Part shown: in pieces, positions 7,476-13,605 of the stretch
Layout of the letters: every line of letters starts with the position of its first letter
Numbering within the stretch: the stretch's first letter is position 1
Position numbers and translations under genes: made by a program
Assembly: GCA_913009475.1 (NCBI GenBank)
Contig: CAJVYJ010000032.1
Location: 1 to 13,605, forward strand
Reading direction: 5' to 3'
Source: an uncultured Actinomycetes bacterium
GTDB taxonomy: Bacteria > Actinomycetota > Aquicultoria > CAJVYJ01
Length of the DNA: 13,605 nucleotides
Notes under the pieces: generated by a model
What the model was told of the DNA's origin: nothing
Databases searched by the model: none
What the model saw: the letters and a program-made list of their open reading frames with translations, nothing else

Positions 7476-8747
7476 TTAGTTAATAATATTTAAAATACGC
7501 GCTTGCAACGACAGCAACCTACCGCTTTGAAAAACGATAACAGAGTTGATAATAAATAACAAACACCCATTTATAACCATGGTCAAGACAACCGTCTCTA
7601 GGGTCGGATGATAGAACCAGATAAAAGCTACCTGCCCCAAAGCTGAAAAAGCCAGCGGCCAAATAAATTTTAAGCGATGGACCGAGAGCTGATACAAGAG
7701 CAAGGTATTATTCAAAGCGAAAAACGTCATCGCCGCCCCCAGTAGGCCGATAAGCTCCGCCAACGGCAGGTATTTGCCGAAACCGATTAACAACATTACC
7801 TGGCGCGGCATAATAAAATAAATCAGCGTTACGGCGCCGCTTAAAATACCGATTATTAACAAATAGCGTTTTAAATCCGCCAATGTATCTTCTTCCTTGG
7901 CGTGCGCTTCGGCGCTCTTGGCGAACATCACCATCGTGATGGCCAGCGGCAAAAATAAAACGACTTTGCCCATGGTAACGGCGCCGGCGTAATAGCCGGC
8001 CCATTTAGGCGTAAAAAAATGCTTGACGATGATTATATCCGCCCCTATCAGGAGATTAAAAAAGAAGATCGTCGCCGCTGTCGGCCAAAAAAAACGATAT
8101 ATCTTTCTTAGATTGAGCGACACCGCCGGCTGATGCTTTCGCAACAATTTTACCAAGACCGGCTCAAGCAAGATTATCGCCACCACCGGTCCGATGACAA
8201 TGCCCATCAAAGCGCCGGCGGCGCCGTAACCCAGATAGACTAAAACCACCGCGACCAGCAGTTTGGTTATGGTGCCCGCTAAAATATTAATACCGAGCAG
8301 ATTAAACTTCTGCAAGCCTTGCAGCACTCCACGCCCCACCGGCAAAACCAGCGCGAAGAACAATCCGGCGGCGATAATCAATACCGGCAACTCTGAGCTT
8401 AATTTAAAAAAAGCGGCGATCTCGCCGGCGGCTGTTGCCATTACCAAAGCCGACACCGCGCCGATAACAATCAAATATTTTGTTGTTGATATCAGTAACT
8501 GCTTTATCTTGGCAAAATCATCCGCGGCTTTAAAATTAGCCACATATTTTGTCGTCATAGTCTGCATCGCCGCTACGGGCACTAAAATAATTAAAAACAA
8601 AGAGAGCAGCGATGTTAAGACCCCGAATTGGCGGGGCTTAAGCATGCCCCCCATAATCAGCTGAAATAAGCCGTTGGCGACGTTGGCGCCCATGGTCGCC
8701 ACCAACAGAATACCGCCGTCTTTAATTAAAGTTTTAATAAATTTCAT
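7476..8747 (-). CDS. Wzx-like polysaccharide flippase
   Basis: This 423-residue, very hydrophobic protein has about a dozen evident membrane segments and belongs to the MATE/polysaccharide-transport (MOP) superfamily. The N-terminus, with GGILLVATMGANVANGLFQL followed by a basic turn KPRQFG, is typical for the first two spans of O-antigen/capsule flippases. A second half begins near the segment FFWPTAATIFFFNLLIGADI, as expected from the family's internal symmetry. It should move polyprenyl-pyrophosphate-linked oligosaccharide across the inner membrane. The start codon lies inside the stop of the GT-C gene (ATGA, 4-bp overlap), indicating translational coupling. No separate ribosome binding site is apparent. 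Its last 28 codons have a relative in the gap at 6610-6696. No Wzy polymerase is recognisable in the window, so the repeat unit may be polymerised elsewhere or exported without polymerisation. Confidence 0.9.
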   Translation of the reverse strand: MKFIKTLIKDGGILLVATMGANVANGLFQLIMGGMLKPRQFGVLTSLLSLFLIILVPVAAMQTMTTKYVANFKAADDFAKIKQLLISTTKYLIVIGAVSALVMATAAGEIAAFFKLSSELPVLIIAAGLFFALVLPVGRGVLQGLQKFNLLGINILAGTITKLLVAVVLVYLGYGAAGALMGIVIGPVVAIILLEPVLVKLLRKHQPAVSLNLRKIYRFFWPTAATIFFFNLLIGADIIIVKHFFTPKWAGYYAGAVTMGKVVLFLPLAITMVMFAKSAEAHAKEEDTLADLKRYLLIIGILSGAVTLIYFIMPRQVMLLIGFGKYLPLAELIGLLGAAMTFFALNNTLLLYQLSVHRLKFIWPLAFSALGQVAFIWFYHPTLETVVLTMVINGCLLFIINSVIVFQSGRLLSLQARILNIIN

Positions 8748-10273
8748 CTACGTAACTGGACCCAAAGTTTTCTTCCCGAGATAGCCAATGTTGTTAAAGG
8801 TAACAATAACACAAACAAAAATTTTCTTGACAGCGTTGATAAGGAAAAATAGACCCACCAATAATCCGGAACTTGCTTGATAAACCAATTGAAGATTTTC
8901 GTATTTTCCGCCGGCACCGGATGATAGCGGCCCAGCCTCAACATCTCTCTCCAGGTATGATAATCTCGATAAATCGTCTTCGTCTCCAGAAGAAGCGGGG
9001 AAAATTTCGGTGAGAAACGAAATTTATTCATATTCTTAGGCCCGACTTCCTTGGGATATTGCAGTTGCACCTCGGTCAAATGGGTATTGTAAAAAGCTGA
9101 AACCCCGATTAACTGAGCATATACCCCAAATCCGATAATGAAGACAATCAGCGCCTTGGTAAATAGCCTATATTCTTTGAAGGCGCGGACAACCTCGACC
9201 GCCGGTAACAGAAACAATGGTATTAAATAAACTAAATATCGCGGCCCCCAAGCTACATCACCATGCCAAAACTGAAATTTAGCGTAAAATACAATCGTTG
9301 TCAGGATTATCGTAATAATTAAGACTGTTTCCGCGCGATGGTGCCGATAAAAAGATCTTAAACCAAAAAAGAACAATAAGAATGGTGTTGAATAGAAGAT
9401 AAGGCCCTTACCCGTGCTGAAGAGCAGCCCATATAAACCGGTTAAAATCGGGGTGTTCATCTTGACATGGCCGTAACCGGTTCTAAAGAGAGAGCCATAC
9501 CGGAGTAGATTATAGCCGGGCAAAACCGCGAAAAAGAGCAACAGCCCCAGAGAGAGAAATATAAACGCCGTAGCTTGCTTATTTAACTGCCGGTCGCGCC
9601 GGCGCTCATAAAGCGTCCAAAGAAAATAAAGGCCAACCGGTATGATGACTATTATCGCCGCTACTTTTGTAGCTTCCGCCAAACCCAAGAAACTGCCCGC
9701 GAAAAAAGCGTGATAAGACTTGCCGTCGGCCTTAAATAGAAAACTAAAATAAATCGCGGTCAGTAAGAAAAGGGCCAATAGGGATTCGGAAAAATCAAAC
9801 TTTGAGTAAGGCCACACTAAAGTAGCCAAACCAAATATCAAGGTAGCGGCTAACGACGATTTTTTTTCGTAACCCAACTTGCGCAAGAATAAAAAAAAGA
9901 CCATCACCATCAGCGCCGTCACAAGCGAATTAAAAAAAGAGGTGGAAAGATGGAGCAAATAATTGGTAAAGCGCGGCTCGGTTAAACGAGACACCGCCAA
10001 ACCGACTAGATAAAGCGGTGTCATCAGCACTGATTGCGCCGGCATGGTCACCGCTGCCGCTTGATGCCCCAGGCCAAATTTAACGGCGATTTTAAAGGGA
10101 TAGCCGCTCGTAGTTTTAATAAAGAATGTTCCATAACGGACCAATGAGCGCGTAACTAAATAAATAGTCTCACCGTCGGACGAGTAATAGTGTCCCCCGG
10201 CCGTCAGCACATAAACGGACAAAAAAAAGAGTAAGACCCAACGATATAACGACGATTTTTTAACGATGTCCAC
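8744..10273 (-). CDS. GT-C membrane glycosyltransferase (GT39/PMT-related)
   Basis: A 509-residue protein with around a dozen hydrophobic segments. After the first span (12-26), the outer loop carries SSDGETIYLVTRSL, with D33 and E35 as candidate catalytic acids. This placement of an acidic motif in the first periplasmic loop is the hallmark of GT-C enzymes using polyprenyl-phosphate sugars. Two further blocks, LLFSTGKGLIFYSTPFLL (283-300) and WHGDVAWGPRYL (336-347), are shared with many bacterial GT39-like proteins. A final span lies near residue 485. It should act on the outer face of the membrane, with donors plausibly made by the DPM1/Alg5-like enzymes in the same operon; the acceptor is unknown. 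The start is GTG, immediately after the TAA of the upstream gene (TAAGTG), with AGAGGT 10 nt before it inside the preceding gene, so translation is probably coupled. Confidence 0.85.
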   Translation of the reverse strand: MDIVKKSSLYRWVLLFFLSVYVLTAGGHYYSSDGETIYLVTRSLVRYGTFFIKTTSGYPFKIAVKFGLGHQAAAVTMPAQSVLMTPLYLVGLAVSRLTEPRFTNYLLHLSTSFFNSLVTALMVMVFFLFLRKLGYEKKSSLAATLIFGLATLVWPYSKFDFSESLLALFLLTAIYFSFLFKADGKSYHAFFAGSFLGLAEATKVAAIIVIIPVGLYFLWTLYERRRDRQLNKQATAFIFLSLGLLLFFAVLPGYNLLRYGSLFRTGYGHVKMNTPILTGLYGLLFSTGKGLIFYSTPFLLFFFGLRSFYRHHRAETVLIITIILTTIVFYAKFQFWHGDVAWGPRYLVYLIPLFLLPAVEVVRAFKEYRLFTKALIVFIIGFGVYAQLIGVSAFYNTHLTEVQLQYPKEVGPKNMNKFRFSPKFSPLLLETKTIYRDYHTWREMLRLGRYHPVPAENTKIFNWFIKQVPDYWWVYFSLSTLSRKFLFVLLLPLTTLAISGRKLWVQLRR

Positions 10274-12094
10274 TTATTCGCTGACCTCTATTAATCTCTT
10301 TTTTATACGCTTGGCCGCTTTAGACCAAGTCCACTTGGAGATGGCTGTTTGGGCCGCCAATCCGCCTTTTTCCCGAGCCTCGGCGCGATGCTCATAGACA
10401 TAACGCATTAACTGCCGTAAATGCTCACTGTCCGGGTCGGCCCATTCAAAGCCGGCGTAATAAGGACATTTGGCTTTGGCGGGAATCAATCTTTTGACTT
10501 GGATAGGATAGCAGATATCACTATTAATAAATTCTGTCTGAGCGCCCCAATCGGTGCATATAACCGGCAAACCGCAAGCCATGGCCTCTAATATCGGCAT
10601 CCCCCAACCCTCACCCCTGGTCGGCAAGACAAAACAGTCGGCGCTACGATATAACGCGCCCATCTGATAATCAAGGATATGCTTATTTAACATGATAACA
10701 ATCTTGGGCCCATTTTGCTTAACCGGTTTAAGCTTGGCGATTTCCTCCACCACACTTACCTCGGTATCAAAATTCAGTATCTTTAAAATCAGCAGCACAT
10801 CATCATCGCCGCTGAATTCCTCGTTAAAAGCTTTAATTAAGACCTCGGGGGCCTTACGCTCGCTCCATTCGAATACGGAGAGAAAAACATACTTATGCGC
10901 TTGATGAAATGATTTTATGCGCGGATTGAAATAATCAGGGTCGATGCCCAGCGGCATGACTTTTATCGGCCGTTTAACGCCGCTGGCCTTAAATGTCTCC
11001 TGATTAAAATGAGACGGCACCCAGACTTCATCCATCATATTAGCCAAATCGACCCAATGGCCGGGAATACCGCTGACCTCAAGCATCGTATAACCTATCT
11101 TATATTTACCGCTGTTTTTATAAAAAACATCACCTTGGCCATAAATCACTTGGGGCATTTGCATGCTCTTTGGCCGCCGGCGAATATTGTTAAGCTTGGG
11201 GTTGCGGCTGGGTCGCTCATCGACCCCATAAACAGAACCATACCTGACATCGACTTTTTCATTATCAAGAGCTAAAAGCAAGCTTCGCGAGGTGACAGCG
11301 TAGCCAATATTCATCTCTATTATCGATTGCCACATCACTTCGGTCTCGTAATAGTCATTAAAATAATCGCGCCATTTATCGGCAAAATCTTGCCGTGACT
11401 TTTGGAAGGTCGCCGTGTTGGCGATCTCATCATAAGCGCTGTCGGCGCCGGTAAAGTGAGTTAGTTTGACCGCACCGTCGCAGACGACTTTGAAACCGGA
11501 CGTTCGAGCTTTAAGGCAATAATCCGTATCCTCAAAATAGGAGAAGAAGGATTCGTCCAGCGGCCCGAGCTTCTCGAGCAACGTTCTCTTAATATACATA
11601 CACGAGCCGAGGACACTATCTACCTCACGTAGAGCGTTATACTGGTTTATATCTTTTTCACCATTGCCGATTAGAACTTTGCGATAGTCAGGCGCCAGAA
11701 CATAAGTACCGGCGTGAAATAAATCACCGGCCTCATCCACCAAGAGGCAACCGACAATGCCGATATTGTATTGGCTGTACGCGCTTTGATTAAGCTTGGT
11801 CAACCAATCAGAGTCGGAAACGATGATATCGTTATCTAAAAAGACTATATCACCCGCGCTCCTGCGCACAGCCGCGTTCTTAGCGCCGGCCAAGCTGATA
11901 TCGGGGCCGCCCTCGATAAGCTTAATCCAAGTTAGGCCTTTAAGATACTGATTTGTCGCATCCGAGCAGCCGTTATCGACTACAATTACTTCATAATCAT
12001 CATAGTCGGTATGCAATTTTAAAGCCGGCAGGCAATTTTCGATAAAACCCGGCTTACTGTCAGCTAAAATAATAATGGAAACTTTATAGCCCAA
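10274..12094 (-). CDS. Two-domain glycosyltransferase, GT2-GT4 fusion
   Basis: At 606 residues this is about the sum of two glycosyltransferases. The N-terminal GT2 domain (about 1-240) shows YKVSIIILAD, VIVVDNGCSDATNQYL (36-51), the metal site D87-N-D89 (VFLDNDIIVSD), GSCMYIKRTLLEKLGPLDE and the E188-D189 pair in YFEDTDYCLKA. The C-terminal GT-B/GT4 domain (about 260-606) shows IKVMPLGIDPDYFNP (377-391), FEWSERKAPEVLI (408-420) and the E495-x7-E503 motif followed by AMACGLPVICTDWG. One polypeptide could therefore add two sugars in succession, one through an inverting GT2 and one through a retaining GT4, although sequential action is inference. The start is TTG at 12094, the only canonical start after an in-frame TAG 21 nt upstream, with GGAG 10 nt before it. 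It lies 61 bp after the small coiled-coil gene and abuts the GT-C gene. Confidence 0.9.
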   Translation of the reverse strand: MGYKVSIIILADSKPGFIENCLPALKLHTDYDDYEVIVVDNGCSDATNQYLKGLTWIKLIEGGPDISLAGAKNAAVRRSAGDIVFLDNDIIVSDSDWLTKLNQSAYSQYNIGIVGCLLVDEAGDLFHAGTYVLAPDYRKVLIGNGEKDINQYNALREVDSVLGSCMYIKRTLLEKLGPLDESFFSYFEDTDYCLKARTSGFKVVCDGAVKLTHFTGADSAYDEIANTATFQKSRQDFADKWRDYFNDYYETEVMWQSIIEMNIGYAVTSRSLLLALDNEKVDVRYGSVYGVDERPSRNPKLNNIRRRPKSMQMPQVIYGQGDVFYKNSGKYKIGYTMLEVSGIPGHWVDLANMMDEVWVPSHFNQETFKASGVKRPIKVMPLGIDPDYFNPRIKSFHQAHKYVFLSVFEWSERKAPEVLIKAFNEEFSGDDDVLLILKILNFDTEVSVVEEIAKLKPVKQNGPKIVIMLNKHILDYQMGALYRSADCFVLPTRGEGWGMPILEAMACGLPVICTDWGAQTEFINSDICYPIQVKRLIPAKAKCPYYAGFEWADPDSEHLRQLMRYVYEHRAEAREKGGLAAQTAISKWTWSKAAKRIKKRLIEVSE

Positions 12095-12155
12095 AGAGAT
12101 AACACTCCAATTCTATTTCAATATCATGACACTCATCATAGGTGATTTTCTTGAT

Positions 12156-12614
12156 TTAACGCTTTCGTCCGTCAAAATCTCTGTTTGAAAAATCATCGAC
12201 TTTGCGCTCCATATCGGTTAAACGAAGCGATAACTCTTTAATACGCTCTTGTTCTTCGAGCAAAGCCGATTCCAGATTTTTTATCTTTATGTCCTGCTCG
12301 TTGATTATTCTAATAAGCAACAAGTGGAAGCTATTGACCCGCATCGGTGTCGGCGCGCCTATAAAGTTAGACGCCCGTTTAGTTAATTTTTTAATAAACA
12401 AAGATATGGAGCCGGCCGGAGGCGGGGACGAGGTTATTTTTGGAACTTCCGTAGTTGCCGGTATCTCTACCTCGGCACTTTCTGAAGAGTGAGAATTTAT
12501 CTTATCTTCTCTCGCTTCATCTATATAGGTAACCGCGGACCGACCCGGTTCATCATCCTCAACAGCTTCCCTGATCTGCTCCATCAACTTTTCTATATCG
12601 GTTGTTCCCGCCAT
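12156..12614 (-). CDS. Small coiled-coil protein, first gene of the transcription unit
   Basis: A 152-residue protein of unknown function. Residues 4-20 (TTDIEKLMEQIREAVED) form a charged amphipathic helix. Residues 21-66 are polar and proline/serine-rich, probably disordered. A basic patch IKKLTKRASN (74-83) follows, then NSFHLLLIRIINEQDIKIKN and a heptad-like coiled coil to about residue 142. No membrane span or catalytic motif is visible. The order DIEELMxxIRxxV helix, linker, basic patch, N-rich turn and coiled coil recalls, from memory, N-terminal extensions of methyltransferases and glycosyltransferases in polysaccharide loci. Here it stands alone and may act as a scaffold for the following GT2-GT4 protein; this is inference. 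ATG at 12614 is preferred over GTG at 12617 because GGGAGG lies 6 nt before it. A sigma70-like promoter lies immediately upstream. Confidence 0.75.
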   Translation of the reverse strand: MAGTTDIEKLMEQIREAVEDDEPGRSAVTYIDEAREDKINSHSSESAEVEIPATTEVPKITSSPPPAGSISLFIKKLTKRASNFIGAPTPMRVNSFHLLLIRIINEQDIKIKNLESALLEEQERIKELSLRLTDMERKVDDFSNRDFDGRKR

Positions 12615-12620
12615 CACAAA

Positions 12621-12626
12621 CCTCCC
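12621..12626 (-). promoter_or_regulatory. Ribosome binding site of the coiled-coil gene
   Basis: GGGAGG on the minus strand, 6 nt before the ATG at 12614-12612. The spacing suits this ATG and is too short (3 nt) for the adjacent GTG at 12617, so it decides the start. Confidence 0.8.
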
Positions 12627-12640
12627 ATGCTTTATGGTTG

Positions 12641-12669
12641 ATTATAGGCAATCAAAGCCCGGTTAACAA
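12641..12669 (-). promoter_or_regulatory. Sigma70-like promoter of the glycan operon
   Basis: On the minus strand, TTGTTA (12669-12664) and a perfect TATAAT (12646-12641) are separated by exactly 17 bp. The -35 matches the TTGACA consensus at four of six positions. A start site near 12634 would leave a leader of about 20 nt holding the Shine-Dalgarno and the ATG of the first gene. All ten downstream genes run in the same direction with gaps of at most about 140 bp and no convincing terminator, so this promoter could drive the whole unit. The 42-bp tandem repeat lies just upstream of the -35. Confidence 0.7.
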
Positions 12670-12685
12670 TAAGATTGTACAGGAA

Positions 12686-12769
12686 AGACTAGGGGACGTT
12701 GGTTGCGTTTGTTGCATGGTTGGTAGTAGACTAGGGGACGTTGGTTGCAATTGTTGCATGGTTGGTAGT
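12686..12769. repeat. Two tandem copies of a 42-bp repeat
   Basis: Copy 1 is 12686-12727 and copy 2 is 12728-12769, directly abutting. They begin AGACTAGGGGACGTTGG and end GCATGGTTGGTAGT. They differ at two adjacent bases (GT versus AA after GGTTGC), giving 40 of 42 identical. A length of 42 keeps any frame open, which creates a spurious plus-strand ORF. The copies lie directly upstream of the promoter -35. Confidence 0.95.
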
Positions 12770-12794
12770 GGATTCCCGCTTTCGCGGGAATGAC
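12769..12794. repeat. Palindromic ATTCCC-N8-GGGAAT repeat
   Basis: The arms ATTCCCGC (12772-12779) and GCGGGAAT (12784-12791) form an 8-bp stem with a 4-nt loop. The form ATTCCC-N8-GGGAAT is that of the dRS3-type and similar short dispersed repeats. Its translation gives the familiar spurious peptide SFPRKRES. A second, decayed copy lies at 13004-13030 in opposite orientation. Confidence 0.85.
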
Positions 12795-12834
12795 AGGCGT
12801 AAAGTGGGTCGGGGATGACAACGGTGAAAGGGTA

Positions 12835-12908
12835 GAGCGTAGAGGGTAGAAAAAAGCATAAAATGCCCGCCCGCGGAATGGGAGCGTAGAGGGTTGAAGG
12901 TAGAAAAA
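12835..12908. repeat. Direct repeat pair around GAGCGTAGAGGGT
   Basis: Copies at 12835-12855 and 12882-12908 share GAGCGTAGAGGGT and then GGTAGAAAAA; the second has a few extra bases between the blocks. The core AGAGCGTAGA also occurs inverted at 13198-13207. These look like a purine-rich dispersed motif of unknown role. Confidence 0.7.
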
Positions 12909-13003
12909 CGTAAGGGCGTAAACCGTGTAGGGACGGAGTTTATCTCCGCTGTCACCGCCCGCGAAAGCTGATGTTTTTTGTCATGCTCAGCTCTCCTACG
13001 TTT

Positions 13004-13030
13004 GTCATTCTCAGCTTGACTGGGAATCCA
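13004..13030. repeat. Decayed palindromic repeat, inverted partner of 12769-12794
   Basis: ATTCTCA (13007-13013) and TGGGAAT (13021-13027) form a 7-bp stem with one G-T wobble and a 7-nt loop. The outer edge GGGAATCCA (13022-13030) is the exact inverse complement of TGGATTCCC at 12769-12777, so the two repeats face each other across about 260 bp. Confidence 0.75.
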
Positions 13031-13116
13031 GGTAAAGAAGCGCACTGGAAACAAGAGCATGCAAAGTATTGAAAGGCGCGTATGGTGGTCGGCAGTGACT
13101 ATTACCCCCACCCCAG

Positions 13117-13139
13117 CCCTCCCCCGTCCAGGGGGAGGG
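13117..13139. repeat. Strong G/C hairpin
   Basis: CCCTCCCCC (13117-13125) and GGGGGAGGG (13131-13139) form a perfect 9-bp stem with a 5-nt loop. No T-run follows on either strand, so it is not a canonical intrinsic terminator. Hairpins of this composition are common intergenic repeats in many bacteria. It could still protect the 3' end of the upstream transcript. Confidence 0.85.
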
Positions 13140-13173
13140 AGAAATTTGTTAAACGGGAATAATAGTGGGCACT

Positions 13174-13198
13174 AAAATGCTCATAATAAAAGCATTTT
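13174..13198 (-). terminator. Possible weak terminator of the upstream GT2 gene
   Basis: AAAATGCT and AGCATTTT form an 8-bp stem with a 9-nt loop, 18 bp after the TAG of the gene at 13217. The A-run before and T-run after resemble a bidirectional intrinsic terminator, but the stem has few G-C pairs and the T-run is part of the stem. It is plausible because a new promoter follows downstream. Confidence 0.35.
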
Positions 13199-13216
13199 CT
13201 ACGCTCTATTCTCTCC

Positions 13217-13605
13217 CTATATATGCATGTAAATACTGCGTATGGCTTGAGTGGTTAAAATCGGGTACCCATGCTCATCCAGCAAAGCGGTCGCCTGAAG
13301 TAACTTAAATAATTCTTGGTCATTATTTTCCGGCCGACGTAAACGTTGAACTCGCCGTCGCCGCCTAAGAATATCAAACAGCATAAAAGTTAAACGCGCC
13401 CAGGCCTTAAGATACGTGTAGGCGCGTCTAGCTTGCAGCCGGCGCAGCGAACCCAGAAATTGACGCAGATCTTCTTTAAGATAACGCCTGGTAAAAGCCA
13501 GCGCCATACGCGGCTGTAGATTTTTTAGTACAAACCTGATTCTGTTGCCGATGAGTAGATAAAGTTTAAAATTAAAAGACAACGTATTCATGGTGGCATT
13601 AAATT
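13217..13605 (-). CDS. C-terminal part of a family 2 glycosyltransferase (5' end beyond window)
   Basis: The frame is open to the right edge of the window; the ATG at 13591 is internal, since the codons before it (F-N-A-T) continue without a stop. About 129 residues are visible. The segment SFNFKLYLLIGNRIRFVLKNLQP, then a basic leucine-rich stretch, LKAWARLTFMLFDILRRRRRVQRLRR and NDQELFKLLQ match the C-terminal tail seen in many rhamnosyltransferase-like GT2 proteins: a (Y)xxxRNRxxxxxKN motif and, near the end, a K/R-rich helix. The catalytic domain is not visible, so this rests on the tail alone. It ends in TAG and is followed by the repeat mosaic, so it probably belongs to a separate, earlier transcription unit of the same locus. 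Confidence 0.65.
   Translation of the reverse strand, partial: FNATMNTLSFNFKLYLLIGNRIRFVLKNLQPRMALAFTRRYLKEDLRQFLGSLRRLQARRAYTYLKAWARLTFMLFDILRRRRRVQRLRRPENNDQELFKLLQATALLDEHGYPILTTQAIRSIYMHI

Larger units (their letters stand above)
12618..13216. other. Gene-free repeat mosaic between two transcription units
   Basis: About 600 bp without a credible gene. From right to left it holds an A/T-edged hairpin after the upstream gene, a G/C hairpin, two dyad repeats in opposite orientation enclosing about 260 bp, a short direct-repeat pair, a 42-bp tandem duplication and the operon promoter. Apparent reading frames here give peptides such as SFPRKRES and WIPSQAEND, which I know as spurious translations of widespread palindromic repeats. 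Composition is richer in G and C than the left half of the window. Confidence 0.8.

Noticed and set aside
7708..8004. 98-residue arginine-rich minus-strand ORF inside the flippase gene
   Set aside because: It is an out-of-frame shadow of the flippase, with composition typical of alternate-frame reading.
12095..12155. In-frame readthrough extension of the coiled-coil gene past its TAA (IKKITYDECHDIE...)
   Set aside because: It requires stop suppression, has no recoding signal and ends just inside the next gene; a normal 61-bp intergenic gap is simpler.
12602..12793. 63-residue plus-strand ORF with repeated GDVGC and CCMVGS
   Set aside because: The repetition is only the 42-bp tandem repeat read in frame, and the ORF runs over the start of the coiled-coil gene and its promoter.
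12731..13111. 126-residue minus-strand ORF containing SFPRKRES and WIPSQAEND
   Set aside because: These peptides are the known spurious translations of palindromic intergenic repeats; there is no ribosome binding site and the frame lies wholly within the repeat mosaic and over the 42-bp repeat.
12618..13216. CRISPR array
   Set aside because: Only two copies of a 42-bp unit with no spacer between them, plus unrelated short repeats; no regular repeat-spacer pattern.

Overview
The window is a strongly one-directional surface-glycan biosynthesis locus. Every supportable gene lies on the minus strand, so transcription runs from the right edge to the left edge. The standard bacterial code, closely packed or overlapping genes, Shine-Dalgarno sites, a sigma70-like promoter and hairpin-rich intergenic repeats indicate a bacterium. 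Nothing seen fixes the phylum. The left end carries Illumina library adapter, so this is the end of a shotgun-assembled contig, probably metagenomic or from a draft genome.

Layout in transcription order. (1) 13605-13217 is the 3' end of an upstream family 2 glycosyltransferase gene. (2) 13216-12618 is about 600 bp without a gene: a mosaic of hairpins and short repeats, a possible weak terminator and, at its downstream end, a good promoter (-35/-10 spaced 17 bp) with a strong ribosome binding site. (3) 12614-12156 encodes a small coiled-coil protein. (4) 12094-10274 encodes a GT2-GT4 fusion. (5) 10273-8744 is a GT-C membrane glycosyltransferase. (6) 8747-7476 is a Wzx-like flippase. (7) 7461-6733 and 6596-5739 are two DPM1/Alg5-like polyprenyl-phosphate glycosyltransferases. 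(8) 5732-4770 is a membrane-associated GT2. (9) 4764-3304 is a B12-binding radical SAM protein. (10) 3215-2178 is a GT2 and 2107-926 a GT4. (11) 847-116 is the start of a large multi-spanning membrane protein, cut off by adapter sequence (1-113).

Inferred working model: soluble GT2/GT4 enzymes build a lipid-linked oligosaccharide on the cytoplasmic face and the Wzx-like protein flips it. The DPM1/Alg5-like enzymes charge single sugars onto polyprenyl phosphate, and GT-C enzymes use these on the outer face. The radical SAM protein probably modifies a sugar or lipid. No Wzy polymerase, chain-length regulator or initiating phosphoglycosyltransferase is recognisable here.

The most informative points are these. 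The 136-bp gap between the two DPM1/Alg5-like genes contains the 3' end of a second flippase gene, the scar of a duplication or cassette insertion. Base composition drops sharply toward the left end. The small first gene resembles a stand-alone version of an N-terminal module usually fused to polysaccharide-locus enzymes. The repeat mosaic includes an inverted pair enclosing about 260 bp.
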